From Thiohalocapsa halophila (GTDB taxonomy: Bacteria > Pseudomonadota > Gammaproteobacteria > Chromatiales > Chromatiaceae): DNA of 64,000 nt. Position numbers and translations under genes: made by a program. The notes under the pieces are model-generated. The model worked only from the letters and a program-made list of their open reading frames with translations, ran no database searches and was not told where the DNA came from. The stretch is taken from NCBI RefSeq assembly GCF_016583825.1, contig NZ_NRRV01000019.1, forward strand, positions 1 to 64,000. Reading direction: 5' to 3'. How positions within the stretch are numbered: position 1 is the first letter of the stretch; every line of letters begins with the position of its first letter. Positions 34,570-43,398 of this stretch are shown here, piece after piece.

Positions 34570-35238
34570 TCAGTCGTCGGCGGGGTCGAACGCGTAGCCC
34601 AGCAGCGCGATGTCGCGGGCGAAATGACTGGCGACGAGCTCGGCGGTGTCGGCGTCGTAGTAGCTGCGGTAGTCGTGCGCGCGGTCCTTGGCTTGGCGGC
34701 GGTGCGGGAGCTGGACCTGCGTGAGCCCGATGCGCCGGCAGGCCTCGTCGAAGTCGGCTTCCAGACGCTCGTAGCGGCCGATGAAGTCCACGACAATGTT
34801 GCCGTGGAGGTCCATGAGATAGTCCGTCTGCAGCTCGATGGAGGTATCCACATGGAACTGGTAGCGGCGGCCCGGGTCCAGCTTCCAGCGCAGGAAGCCC
34901 GCGAAGTCGTCATGGCCGCCGAGGAATTGCGGGCGCTCGCGGCGGATGTGGTGGAAGGAGCTCACCTGGAGGTCCCAGGGGTTGCGCACGAACGCGAACT
35001 TGAACAGCGTATCGAACCACTCCTTCGGCAGCAGCTCCTTGGCGGCCACGACCTTGGCGTGCCGCGGCAGCTTGGTGGCAATGCGGTGCCCGCTCAGGTG
35101 GCTGAAGCGGCTGCACAGGAACATGGGCCAGTACCAGGGGTCCGCCCAGCGCCGCCGCTGGAGTGCCGCGCGCACGCTGGTGCCGCCGGTCTTGGCGATG
35201 TGCACGAACAGGAAGCGGTGTTTCGGCGACAGCAGCAT
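34570..35238 (-). CDS. Sulfotransferase family 2-like protein
   Basis: The 222-residue protein carries the PAPS-binding 5' motif FLFVHIAKTGGTSVRAALQR and the 3' motif KFAFVRNPWDLQVSSFHHIR of carbohydrate-type sulfotransferases. Middle and C-terminal parts (RYQFHVDTSIELQTDYLMDL, FIGRYERLEADFDEACRRIG) match Sulfotransfer_2 proteins. It would transfer sulfate from PAPS to a surface sugar or similar acceptor. No polysaccharide genes are adjacent, so the acceptor is unknown. It leads the leftward run with the EamA transporter. Confidence 0.87.
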   Translation of the reverse strand: MLLSPKHRFLFVHIAKTGGTSVRAALQRRRWADPWYWPMFLCSRFSHLSGHRIATKLPRHAKVVAAKELLPKEWFDTLFKFAFVRNPWDLQVSSFHHIRRERPQFLGGHDDFAGFLRWKLDPGRRYQFHVDTSIELQTDYLMDLHGNIVVDFIGRYERLEADFDEACRRIGLTQVQLPHRRQAKDRAHDYRSYYDADTAELVASHFARDIALLGYAFDPADD

Positions 35239-35460
35239 GGGGCCGCATTGTAGCGGCTCGGTGCTCCGTGCCGGCCATTGCAGCGTCGCAGCAGCTTTGG
35301 GGATCCTTCGGCTCAGGGGCGATGCGGGGCCGCGAGGTCTGAGCCACGCGACCCAAAAGCGAGTTTGGACGGCTGCGGATGCCCAAGCTCGGCTTGGTGC
35401 CAGGCATGCGCGAAGCCATCGAGGGCCGTGCCCGGATCAATGACACTGATTTCCACTCGA

Positions 35461-35658
35461 TTAATCTGACAATCGCCCTGCGATCTCGATATCCTTGCGA
35501 AGCAGGTCGTTGACCAGCGTCTGGACGTCCGTGCCCTCCCCGTGGCGGCGCAGATGCTGGAGAATATCGGCATCCAGATAGATCGGCAGCTCGATTTCGC
35601 TGGCGGGGACGTAGAACTTGCCTTGCTCGGCATGTGAAAAATCGTACTCGTCTTTCAT
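35461..35658 (-). CDS. brnA: BrnA-type antitoxin
   Basis: The 65-residue protein (MKDEYDFSHAEQGKFYVPAS, EIELPIYLDADILQHLRRHG) has the BrnA layout: an N-terminal toxin-binding part and a C-terminal ribbon-helix-helix. Its ATG overlaps the brnT stop by four bases, the usual coupled arrangement. BrnA normally neutralises BrnT and represses the operon. Confidence 0.9.
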   Translation of the reverse strand: MKDEYDFSHAEQGKFYVPASEIELPIYLDADILQHLRRHGEGTDVQTLVNDLLRKDIEIAGRLSD

Positions 35659-35939
35659 CGCTGCAACCTGGATTCGTAGGTGGCGTGCTCGCGGCGAGTT
35701 GCCTTGCGCGCAGAGATGATTCGTATTCTGCCGGAACTGCGGTCGGTGTGCACAACGACGACGAGCCTGTTCGGGGCGGCTGCGCCGAGCAGTACCCAGC
35801 GGTCTTCCAACGCCGAGTGCTCCTCATCCGGCAGGTTCAGTGCAAACGGGTCGGAGAAGGCATAGATCGCCTGACGGAAGTCGACGCCGTGCTTGCGTCT
35901 GTTCGCCTGGTTCTTGCGCTCGTCCCACTCGAACTTCAT
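35655..35939 (-). CDS. brnT: BrnT-type ribonuclease toxin
   Basis: The 94-residue protein opens MKFEWDERKNQANRRKHGVD, the hallmark of BrnT (FEWDxxKNxxNxxKHGVxF), and ends with RIRIISARKATRREHATYES, which contains the catalytic Arg region. BrnT is a RelE-fold ribonuclease. All expected residues are present, so this pair looks functional. It lies 74 bases downstream of uvrB on the same strand. Confidence 0.92.
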   Translation of the reverse strand: MKFEWDERKNQANRRKHGVDFRQAIYAFSDPFALNLPDEEHSALEDRWVLLGAAAPNRLVVVVHTDRSSGRIRIISARKATRREHATYESRLQR

Positions 35940-35986
35940 GGCTCAGGCGACTCTCGTACGCATGACAGGGCAGCTCAATAGGCCCG

Positions 35987-36010
35987 AAGTCGGCGCCGAC
36001 TTGGCGTCGG
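35987..36010. repeat. Palindrome after uvrB
   Basis: AAGTCGGCGCCGACTT is a perfect 16-base palindrome at 35987-36002, followed by GGCGTCGGC. It shares the GTCGGCGCCGAC core with repeat family B and lies just after the uvrB stop. Confidence 0.5.
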
Positions 36011-36013
36011 CGC

Positions 36014-38020
36014 TCAAGCCGCCAGGCCCCGCCCCCGCAGCTCCTTGATCTGGTCCCGGATCGCCGCCGCGCGCTCGAACTCCAGCTCCCGGGCGGCGCG
36101 GTACATGTCCTTCTCCAGCTGCTTGACCTTGGCGGCCATCTGCGCCGGGGTGAGATCGGCGTACTCGGCGATCTCGTCGGCGACGCGGGCGTACTCGCGG
36201 GCGCTCTTGGGCGCGCCCGGCACATGGGCCTCCATGATGTCGGCGACGGCCTTCTTGATGGTCTGGGGCGTGATGCCGTGTTCTTCGTTGAAGGCGATTT
36301 GCTTGGCGCGGCGGCGCTCGGTCTCGTCGATGGCGCGCTGCATGGAGCCGGTGACGGTCTCGGCGTAGAGGATGGCCTTGCCGTGGGCGTTGCGGGCGGC
36401 GCGGCCGATGGTCTGGATCAGCGAGCCCTCGGAGCGCAGGAAGCCTTCCTTGTCGGCGTCGAGGATGGCGACCAGGCTCACCTCCGGCATGTCCAGCCCT
36501 TCGCGCAGCAGGTTGATGCCCACCAGCACGTCGAACTCGCCCAGGCGCAGGTCGCGGATGATCTCCACCCGCTCGACGGTGTCGATGTCGCTGTGCAGAT
36601 ACCGCACGCGCACGCCGTGCTCGCCGAGATAATCCGTCAGGTCCTCGGCCATGCGCTTGGTGAGCGTCGTCGCCAGCACGCGCTCGTCGGCGGCGACGCG
36701 CTCGCGGATCTCGCTCAGCAGGTCGTCCACCTGGGTCAGCGCCGGGCGGACCTCCACCTCCGGGTCCACCAGGCCGGTGGGGCGCACCACCTGCTCGATG
36801 ACGGCGCCGGAGTGCTGGGCCTCGTAGTCCCGCGGTGTGGCCGAGACGTAGATGGCCTGCGGCTGGCGGGCCTCGAATTCCTCGAACCGCAACGGGCGGT
36901 TGTCCAGCGCCGACGGCAGCCGGAAGCCGTACTCCACCAGGTTCTCTTTGCGCGAGCGATCGCCGCGGTACATGCCGCCCAGCTGGGGCACGGTGACATG
37001 GCTCTCGTCGATGACCAGCAGGGTGCTGGATGGGATGTAGTCGAATAGCGTCGGCGGCGGCTCGCCGGGACCGCGGCCGGACAGGTACCGGCTGTAGTTC
37101 TCGATGCCGGAGCAGTAGCCCACCTCCACCATCATCTCCAGGTCGAAGATGGTGCGCTGCTCCAGGCGCTGGGCCTCCACCAGCTTGTCGTTGGTGCGCA
37201 GCCATTCCAGGCGCTCGCGCAGCTCGTCCTTGATCTGCTCTACGGCGTTCAGCACCGTCTCCCGCGGGGTCGCATAGTGGGTCTTCGGGAAGACGGTGTA
37301 ACGGGGCACCTTGTACTTGAGCTCGCCCGTCAGCGGGTCGAACAGGGACAGGGCCTCCACCTCGTCGTCGAAGAGCTCCACGCGCAGGGCCTCGTCGTCG
37401 GACTCCGCCGGGTAGATGTCGATGACGTCGCCGCGCACCCGGTAGCTGCCGCGGTTCAGCTCCACCTCGTTGCGCCGGTACTGGAGCGCCGTCAGCCGCC
37501 GCAGGATGGCGCGCTGATCGATCTGCTCGCCGCGGGACAGGTGCAGGACCATCTTTAGATACGCCTCCGGATCGCCCAGGCCGTAGATGCTGGACACCGT
37601 GGCCACCAGGATGACATCCGGGCGCTCCAGCAGCGCCTTGGTGGCGGACAGGCGCATCTGCTCGATGTGCTCGTTGATGGAGGCGTCCTTCTCGATGTAG
37701 GTGTCGGAGGCCGGCACATAGGCCTCCGGCTGGTAGTAGTCGTAGTAGGAGACGAAGTACTCCACGGCGTTGTGCGGGAAGAATTCGCGCATCTCGCCGT
37801 AGAGCTGCGCGGCGAGGGTCTTGTTGGGCGCCAGGATCAGGGTCGGGCGCTGCACCTCGTTGATGACGTTGGCGATGGTGAAGGTCTTGCCGGAGCCGGT
37901 GACACCGAGCAGCGTCATGCCGGCTTCGCCGTCGCGCAGACCCTCCACGAGCCGGAGGATGGCGGCGGGCTGGTCGCCGGCGGGTGGAAACTGGGATTCG
38001 AGCTCGAAGGGCTTGGACAT
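36014..38020 (-). CDS. uvrB: Excinuclease ABC subunit B
   Basis: UvrB is the damage-verifying helicase-like subunit of nucleotide excision repair. The 668-residue protein has Walker A GVTGSGKT at 39-46, the beta-hairpin [20 protein letters not shown], helicase motifs including [17 protein letters not shown] and QTIGRAARN, and the C-terminal UVR coiled coil ([20 protein letters not shown]). Length is normal. No LexA-like CTGT-N8-ACAG site is visible in the 300-base gap upstream. Confidence 0.98.
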   Translation of the reverse strand: MSKPFELESQFPPAGDQPAAILRLVEGLRDGEAGMTLLGVTGSGKTFTIANVINEVQRPTLILAPNKTLAAQLYGEMREFFPHNAVEYFVSYYDYYQPEAYVPASDTYIEKDASINEHIEQMRLSATKALLERPDVILVATVSSIYGLGDPEAYLKMVLHLSRGEQIDQRAILRRLTALQYRRNEVELNRGSYRVRGDVIDIYPAESDDEALRVELFDDEVEALSLFDPLTGELKYKVPRYTVFPKTHYATPRETVLNAVEQIKDELRERLEWLRTNDKLVEAQRLEQRTIFDLEMMVEVGYCSGIENYSRYLSGRGPGEPPPTLFDYIPSSTLLVIDESHVTVPQLGGMYRGDRSRKENLVEYGFRLPSALDNRPLRFEEFEARQPQAIYVSATPRDYEAQHSGAVIEQVVRPTGLVDPEVEVRPALTQVDDLLSEIRERVAADERVLATTLTKRMAEDLTDYLGEHGVRVRYLHSDIDTVERVEIIRDLRLGEFDVLVGINLLREGLDMPEVSLVAILDADKEGFLRSEGSLIQTIGRAARNAHGKAILYAETVTGSMQRAIDETERRRAKQIAFNEEHGITPQTIKKAVADIMEAHVPGAPKSAREYARVADEIAEYADLTPAQMAAKVKQLEKDMYRAARELEFERAAAIRDQIKELRGRGLAA

Positions 38021-38323
38021 GATGCTGTGTGTCGAGGGCGCCGTCGTTGCAGGCGGATGCCATGAGGCTCAATGATTGGCTATTATTCGGGCTGCATTCG
38101 ACGCTTGCCAAGCGGCGTCGACGTCCGATCAACGGGCTACGCGGGCACCGCGTCAGAGGCCGCGGCGCTAAGGTGCTGGCCCGGCCGGCGCGGAATGCTC
38201 GCCCAGGCCTGTGCGCGACGCGATGCAAAACGCCCCGCCCAGGCGCGACACCGGCCTGTGCGCCCGACCCCCAGCCCAATGCCGCCATTCGCCCACCCAA
38301 AGCCGTAGCAGCAGACCAAGCCG

Positions 38324-39511
38324 ATGACCATCAAGCTCTCCGCCCGTGTCCAGGCCGTGAAGCCCTCGGCCACCCTCGCCATCACCGCCCGCGCCAAGGA
38401 GCTCAAGGCCGCCGGCAAGGACGTCATCGGCCTAGGCGCCGGCGAGCCGGACTTCGATACGCCGGACCACATCAAGCAGGCCGCCATTGCGGCCATCAAC
38501 GAGGGCTTCACCAAGTACACCGCCGTGGACGGCACGCCGGAGCTCAAGCGCGCCGTCATCGCCAAGTTCCAGCGCGACAACGGCCTCGACTACCAGCCGG
38601 ACCAGATCCTGGTGTCCTGCGGCGGCAAGCAGAGCTTCTACAACCTCGCCCAGGCCTTGCTGGACCCCGGCGACGAGGTGGTCATCCCGGCCCCCTACTG
38701 GGTGTCCTATCCCGACATGGTGCTACTGGCGGGCGGCAAGCCGGTGATCGTCGATGCCGGCGCCGAGCAGCGGTTCAAGATCACGGCAGAGCAGCTGCGC
38801 GCGGCCATGACCGAGCGCACCCGGCTCGTGGTCATCAACAGCCCGTCCAACCCTACGGGCATGGCCTACGGTAAGGCCGAGCTGGCCGCCCTCGGCGAAG
38901 TGCTGCGGGACTATCCCAACGCGCTCATCGCCACGGACGACATGTACGAGCACATCCGCTGGGACACGGCCACGCCCTTCGCCAATATCCTGAACGCCTG
39001 CCCGGACCTCACCGACCGCACCCTGGTGCTCAACGGCGTCTCCAAGGCCTACAGCATGACCGGCTGGCGCATCGGCTACGCGGGCGGCCCCGCCGAGGTG
39101 ATCAAGGCCATGAAGAAGGTCCAGTCCCAGAGCACCTCCAACCCCACCTCCATCAGCCAGGTGGCCGCGCAGGCGGCGCTGGAGGGCCCGCAGGACTGCA
39201 TTGGCGAGATGCTGACGGCCTTCAAGGAGCGGCACGACTTCGTCGTCGAGGCCCTGAACGTCATCCCCGGCGTCCGCTGTCTGCCGACGGACGGCACCTT
39301 CTACGTCTTCCCGGAGGTGAGCGGCCTCATCGACCGTCTGGACGGTGTTGGCAACGACCTGGAGCTTGCCGAGTACCTCATCGAGCAGGCCGGAGTCGCG
39401 CTGGTGCCGGGCTCGGCGTTCGGGCTCGACGGCTGCGCACGCATCTCCATCGCCACCAGTCGGGACAACCTGGAGCAAGCCATGCAGCGCATCGCCGCCG
39501 TCGCCGGCTGA
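38324..39511 (+). CDS. aspC: Pyridoxal-phosphate aminotransferase, aspartate aminotransferase type I-beta
   Basis: The 395-residue protein matches class I-beta aspartate aminotransferases (swap of amino group between aspartate and 2-oxoglutarate). Motifs include VIGLGAGEPDFDTPDHIKQA, VVIPAPYWVSYPDMVLLAGG, NSPSNPTGMAYGKAELAALG and the PLP lysine in VLNGVSKAYSMTGWRIGYAG. Some relatives also act on prephenate. It stands alone between uvrB (divergent, 303-base gap) and a pseudopilin gene. Confidence 0.93.
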   Translation: MTIKLSARVQAVKPSATLAITARAKELKAAGKDVIGLGAGEPDFDTPDHIKQAAIAAINEGFTKYTAVDGTPELKRAVIAKFQRDNGLDYQPDQILVSCGGKQSFYNLAQALLDPGDEVVIPAPYWVSYPDMVLLAGGKPVIVDAGAEQRFKITAEQLRAAMTERTRLVVINSPSNPTGMAYGKAELAALGEVLRDYPNALIATDDMYEHIRWDTATPFANILNACPDLTDRTLVLNGVSKAYSMTGWRIGYAGGPAEVIKAMKKVQSQSTSNPTSISQVAAQAALEGPQDCIGEMLTAFKERHDFVVEALNVIPGVRCLPTDGTFYVFPEVSGLIDRLDGVGNDLELAEYLIEQAGVALVPGSAFGLDGCARISIATSRDNLEQAMQRIAAVAG

Positions 39512-39615
39512 GGCGCCGCAGGATTCCACGGCGACGAGAGTTTTAGGCGGTCCCGGCTTAGACGGCGAAGTGTGTTCTAGTGGCGAGTACGCAGGACCGA
39601 TGCCGAGATCACGCC

Positions 39616-40170
39616 ATGACCATCGCAGTCGCCCGACAGCCGCAGCGCGGCGTGACGCTCGTGGAGCTGCTGATCACCATGAGCATCGTCGTGATCCTGA
39701 TCACTGTGGGCGTCTCGGGCATGAGGATGGTCATCAAGCGCAATGCCCGCGCGGCGGAAGTCAACACCATGGTGGGGCACCTGAACTTCGCGCGGGCGCA
39801 AGCGATTATGCGCGCGGCGAACGTCCGGGTCTGTCCTGCCGATCCGCACGACCTCAGTGCGGGCTGTGATGCTGCGCCGACCAATGGCTCCTGGAGCGAC
39901 GGCTATGCAATCGTGGAGCTGGACGCGGCAGGGGGCACGGCTTCGGTGCTGCGCGTGCAACAGGGCGCGCGCGCCGTGGACATCATCGGCAACCGGGTGT
40001 GCTTCGAGTTCGAAGACGACGGAACCCTGAAGTTCGGCGGCTGCTCAGGCCCCGGCAGTATTCGCTTCTGCGACCCGGACCCCGACGGCATGGACGCGGC
40101 CAGAGTCGTGGTCTCGTCCATGGGCCGGATCAGGCTGGAAGAAACCGGCGTCACCTGCCCGGACAGCTGA
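39616..40170 (+). CDS. GspH/FimT-type minor pseudopilin
   Basis: The 184-residue protein has a prepilin leader ending QRG|VTLVELLITMSIVVILITV, with processing after Gly and the conserved Glu at +5. The C-terminal globular part contains four cysteines in a GspH/FimT-like domain (CPADPHDLSAGC, CFEFEDDGTLKFGGC). Such proteins prime type IV pili or type II secretion pseudopili. No other pilus genes are in the window. The ATG at 39616 gives a short leader of about 12 residues. Confidence 0.85.
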   Translation: MTIAVARQPQRGVTLVELLITMSIVVILITVGVSGMRMVIKRNARAAEVNTMVGHLNFARAQAIMRAANVRVCPADPHDLSAGCDAAPTNGSWSDGYAIVELDAAGGTASVLRVQQGARAVDIIGNRVCFEFEDDGTLKFGGCSGPGSIRFCDPDPDGMDAARVVVSSMGRIRLEETGVTCPDS

Positions 40171-40267
40171 GCGGCGGGCGCGCAGTCGCAGTGCCGCCGA
40201 CGGCCAGCCGTGCTGATCGGCAATGGCCAGCGCCCGAGCCAGTTTGCCGGTTTTGTTGCAACAGCGG

Positions 40268-40296
40268 TTGACGCGCCGGCGCCCAAGGGTTACTCT
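40268..40296 (+). promoter_or_regulatory. Sigma70 promoter for tRNA-Asn
   Basis: TTGACG (-35), 17 bases, TACTCT (-10), with the tRNA starting 15 bases after the -10. Sequence and spacing are near consensus. Confidence 0.75.
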
Positions 40297-40310
40297 TCGC
40301 GGCTCGCTGA

Positions 40311-40386
40311 TCCCCGATAGCTCAGCTGGTAGAGCAACTGACTGTTAATCAGTGGGTCACTGGTTCGAGTCCAGTTCGGGGAGCCA
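40311..40386 (+). tRNA. tRNA-Asn (GTT)
   Basis: TCCCCGATAGCTCAGCTGGT begins a full cloverleaf. The acceptor stem TCCCCGA pairs with TCGGGGA, the anticodon loop CTGTTAA gives GTT, and the T-loop GGTTCGAGTCC is standard. The discriminator base is G and the 3' CCA is encoded, giving 76 bases. Confidence 0.97.
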
Positions 40387-40394
40387 ACATGATC

Positions 40395-40425
40395 AAGGGG
40401 CTACGGGTGACCGTGGCCCCTTTTT
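40395..40425 (+). terminator. Rho-independent terminator after tRNA-Asn
   Basis: AAGGGGCTACGG, loop GTGA, CCGTGGCCCCTT form a 12-base-pair stem with a single G-U pair, followed by a T-run. It lies nine bases after the tRNA end. Confidence 0.9.
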
Positions 40426-40541
40426 CTTTGCGTGCCTGTCGAGTAGTAAACACTCGTTGGCAGCAACAGCGCTTGCGAAGCATTCGGACTCTGTCAAACG
40501 TCGTTTGGCGGCGCAACCACGCCTACGTCCGCCGCGCCGTG

Positions 40542-40715
40542 CTACTTCACGAGGATCAGTTTGTCATTGCGCGTCACCAGGAGGGTGTAACGGGCGTCGC
40601 CGTGCTCGATGACGATGCGCCGCTCGCCCTGCATGAGCTCGTCGCTGGTGAGGCGCCGCGGCGGCAACTGTGCAGCACGGTTGCTATCGGGGAGGGACTG
40701 TGCGGGTTGCTGCAT
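40542..40715 (-). CDS. hemP: Hemin uptake protein HemP
   Basis: This 57-residue protein reads MQQPAQSLPDSNRAAQLPPR followed by RLTSDELMQGERRIVIEHGD and ARYTLLVTRNDKLILVK. The SDELMQGxRxxxIEHGxxRYxLxxTRxxKLIL pattern is the HemP signature. HemP acts in iron and heme acquisition, often as a small regulator of heme-uptake genes, and is usually under Fur control. No TonB receptor gene is adjacent; tRNA-Asn with its terminator lies downstream on the other strand. Confidence 0.88.
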   Translation of the reverse strand: MQQPAQSLPDSNRAAQLPPRRLTSDELMQGERRIVIEHGDARYTLLVTRNDKLILVK

Positions 40716-40911
40716 GGCTTCTCTCCGGATGGACTCTAGGGTTGCGGACTGAGGGTTGCGATACGGGGTTTGGCACAGGCCTTAAGGATTCGGGGGTTGT
40801 TGTGCTGCGTTGCGGCTGGCGGTGTGTCTATGTCGTGCGCGACCTGCCGCGGCGCGCTCGAGCCCTGAAACCGGCCCGGTCCTCGGCCCAGCCTTGCTGT
40901 AGAACGATAAT

Positions 40912-40931
40912 GCAAATACGAGTGAGTCGCA
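40912..40931. promoter_or_regulatory. Fur-box-like site between hemP and cobD
   Basis: GCAAATACGAGTGAGTCGCA matches about 15 of 20 positions of the GCAAATGAGAATGATTCTCA type of Fur site. It is about 200 bases before hemP and 44 bases before cobD, in the divergent gap. The rest of this 259-base gap shows no gene. Confidence 0.35.
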
Positions 40932-40974
40932 ACCGCGTTCTCGGTGAGTCGATCTGCGGGCGGTCTGCGCTGCC

Positions 40975-42114
40975 ATGACTGCGCAGGGCGTCCCCGGCAC
41001 GCACGGCGGCAACCGCGAAGCGCTGGCTCGGCGCGCCGGCTGCCGGCCCGGCGACCTGCTGGATTTCAGCGCCAACATCAATCCCCTGGGTATGCCGCTG
41101 TCGGGACAGGAGGCGCTGGGGCAGGCGATGCAGGCGCTCGCGGACTATCCGGACCCGGACTGTACGGCGCTGCGCGCGGTGGTCGGCGATGTGCTCGCCG
41201 TGGCGCCGGAGTGCGTCCTCGCGGGCAATGGCGCCGAGCAGCTCATCTGGTGGCTGCCGCGGTTGGTGCAGGCGGGGCGTGTCGTGGTAACGGCGCCCTG
41301 TTACCTGGATCATTGGCGCGCGGCCAGCGCGTGGGGGTTGAAGGTCCTGCCGGTCGACCAGCACACCAGGACCGATTTCGAGGTGGATTTGCCGGCGCTC
41401 GCCGCTATGGCGGTGGGCGGGGACTTGGTTTGGCTCGGGCATCCGAACAACCCAACCGGGCGGCTCCTGGACCTGGATGCGTTGGCGGCGGCCGCTGCTG
41501 CCCGCCCCGATGTCTGGTGGGCGCTGGACGAGGCCTTTATCGACTTCGTGGACGGCGCGGCATCCGGCGTCGAGCTCGGTTTGGACAACGTGGTCGTGGT
41601 GCGCTCCCTGACCAAGTTCTTCGCCATGCCGGGCTTGCGCCTGGGCTACGCGGTGCTGGCGCCGGACCTTGCGGCCGCCGGGCGGCGGCTGCTGCCGGCG
41701 TGGTCCGTCAGCACGCCGGCGCAGAGGGTCGGGGCCGCGTTGTTGGCGGACTCAGGACTGGTGGAGTTCACCGCCCGTACGCGGCGTTTGATACGCACGC
41801 AGCGCGCGTCGCTCGCCGCCGGGCTGCGGCGGCTGGGCGCGCGGGTCGTCGACGGTAGCGCCAACTACCTGTTGTGGCGACTGCCCGCGAGCGCCCCGCC
41901 GGGCGCCGAGGTTGCCGACGTACTGCTGCGGCGCAAGCACATCGCCGTTCGGACTTGCGAGGATTATCGCGGCCTCGACGCGCGCTGGCTGCGCGTGGCG
42001 GTGCGGACACCGGCGGAGAACCAGCGCTTGTTGGCGGCGCTCGCGGCAGTGCTTGGGACAGGTGATGGCGCTGACATCGCTGGGGACTTGTCGGAATCCC
42101 GCGGGGAGGCTTAA
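40975..42114 (+). CDS. cobD: Threonine-phosphate decarboxylase
   Basis: CobD decarboxylates L-threonine-3-phosphate to aminopropanol phosphate for the lower-ligand linker of cobalamin. The 379-residue PLP enzyme begins HGGNREALARRAGCRPGDLL plus DFSANINPLGMP, the CobD hallmark, and carries the PLP lysine in VVRSLTKFFAMPGLRLGYAV. Other segments are WLGHPNNPTGRLLDLDAL and WWALDEAFIDFVDG. Other cobalamin genes are not in the window. It is followed by the FmdB-like gene after about 70 bases. Confidence 0.9.
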   Translation: MTAQGVPGTHGGNREALARRAGCRPGDLLDFSANINPLGMPLSGQEALGQAMQALADYPDPDCTALRAVVGDVLAVAPECVLAGNGAEQLIWWLPRLVQAGRVVVTAPCYLDHWRAASAWGLKVLPVDQHTRTDFEVDLPALAAMAVGGDLVWLGHPNNPTGRLLDLDALAAAAAARPDVWWALDEAFIDFVDGAASGVELGLDNVVVVRSLTKFFAMPGLRLGYAVLAPDLAAAGRRLLPAWSVSTPAQRVGAALLADSGLVEFTARTRRLIRTQRASLAAGLRRLGARVVDGSANYLLWRLPASAPPGAEVADVLLRRKHIAVRTCEDYRGLDARWLRVAVRTPAENQRLLAALAAVLGTGDGADIAGDLSESRGEA

Positions 42115-42183
42115 ATCTCGGCTGCGAGCGCGCCGAGCGCGCGAGCCCAGTACCCGCGAGCGCAACAAAGGAGTGGATCGACC

Positions 42184-42708
42184 ATGCCCGTCTACGAGTT
42201 CTACTGCCCAGACTGCCACGCCATTTATAATTTTTTTTCGCGTCGGGTGGATACCGAGACGCAGCCCGCATGCCCCAAGTGCCAGCGCGCGGAGCTGGAT
42301 CGGCGGGCCTCGTTGTTCGCGATCTCGAAGGGCCGCGGGGATGCCGAAGGCGACGACGATGCCGAGATGCCGCCCGGCATGGACGAGGAGGCGATGATGA
42401 AAGCCATGGCCGCCATGTCCGGCGAGCTGGAGAATATCGACGAGGACGACCCGAAGCAGGCGGCCCGTGTGATGCGGCGGCTGTTCGAGTCGGCCGGCTT
42501 GAAGCCCGGGGACGCCATGGCCGATATGCTGGGGCGCATGGAGGCGGGGGAGGATCCAGACGCGCTGGAAGCCGAATATGGCGACGTGCTGGATACCGAG
42601 GATCCGCTTGCGGGACTCACCGCCGGCGGGGCCCCCAGCCTGCGTGAGCTGCGCCGGGAGCTGCTGCCGCCGCGCCGGGACGACGATACCTGGTATCCGC
42701 TCAAGTGA
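42184..42708 (+). CDS. FmdB-family zinc-ribbon protein
   Basis: The 174-residue protein starts MPVYEFYCPDCHAIYNFFSR with a zinc ribbon made by Cys8, Cys11, Cys30 and Cys33. The rest is acidic and helical, rich in Met and Glu (MPPGMDEEAMMKAMAAMSGE) and ends in RRDDDTWYPLK. FmdB-like proteins are often called regulators without proof. The long acidic tail is typical of a sulfur-bacterial subgroup. Confidence 0.8.
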   Translation: MPVYEFYCPDCHAIYNFFSRRVDTETQPACPKCQRAELDRRASLFAISKGRGDAEGDDDAEMPPGMDEEAMMKAMAAMSGELENIDEDDPKQAARVMRRLFESAGLKPGDAMADMLGRMEAGEDPDALEAEYGDVLDTEDPLAGLTAGGAPSLRELRRELLPPRRDDDTWYPLK

Positions 42709-42744
42709 CGGGCGCCGGTGAGGCCTGAGCCGCCGGCGCCACCA

Positions 42745-43203
42745 TCAGCGGCAGAACTCGTTTACATAGGCCTCGTACTGGCGGCGGCGGTCCTTTAGGC
42801 GCTCGCCGCGGGCCGGCCGATAGCCGGCCCGGAGCTCATTGTTGATGCGCTGGATCTGCTGGCGTTTGCGCCAGCACCGCTCGGCATACTTGTGCTCGTC
42901 CGAGGAGCGCCCGGCTCGCCTGCGCGATGCGGCGCTCTCGCGCCCGGCCGGGCCCCGTGATTTGGATTTCGGCTCCGGCGCCGGCTTGGGCGGCACCCAG
43001 CCGGTGCGCGTATCCTCGATTTTCACTGTCCTGGAGCGCTGTCTCTCGGCGCAGGGGTGCTGGCGAAACTCGATGCTGCCGTCCGCAGAGGTGCAGCGAT
43101 AAACCTGCGCCTGGGCGGCGAGGCTGCCCGGCAGTGTGAGCAAGGCCAGTGCGCAGCCGGCGCCGAGCGCAGCCGAGAATGTTCTGCTCGTCTGTGCACG
43201 CAA
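42745..43203 (-). CDS. Secreted DUF4124-domain protein
   Basis: The 152-residue protein has a signal peptide (about residues 1-32, with ALGAGCALALLTLPGSLAAQ) followed by QVYRCTSADGSIEFRQHPCA, the DUF4124 domain with two cysteines. A Lys/Arg-rich linker (PKPAPEPKSKSRGPAGRESA) leads to a helical C-terminus with two more cysteines (CWRKRQQIQRINNELRAGYR, YVNEFCR). Function unknown. It is transcribed toward the FmdB-like gene (convergent, 36-base gap). Confidence 0.8.
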   Translation of the reverse strand: MRAQTSRTFSAALGAGCALALLTLPGSLAAQAQVYRCTSADGSIEFRQHPCAERQRSRTVKIEDTRTGWVPPKPAPEPKSKSRGPAGRESAASRRRAGRSSDEHKYAERCWRKRQQIQRINNELRAGYRPARGERLKDRRRQYEAYVNEFCR

Positions 43204-43398
43204 TTTGCTTGATCTCCGTCAGGCGTCAGATAGGGTGATCAGCCGTCCACTTTGGGTGTTTATCGGCAGTGTGGACCCGCAGCCCGGCCTTGTAAACAGC
43301 AGGTAACTTCGCCGGCGGGCCGGCTGCGGCATCATCCGCACAGATGACGGCGGCGCCGGGCGGCCGCGGCACATTTTCAACATCGAGATCGAAGCGAC

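Noticed and set aside
35239-35460. Short plus-strand frame with PKLGLVPGMREAIEGRAR between the sulfotransferase and brnA
   Set aside because: It faintly recalls a small antitoxin-like motif, but it is too short, lacks a start and has no partner.
38021-38323. LexA operator before uvrB
   Set aside because: No CTGT-N8-ACAG or close variant seen in the gap; the region shows no other feature that I can support, and candidate -10/-35 pairs have poor spacing.
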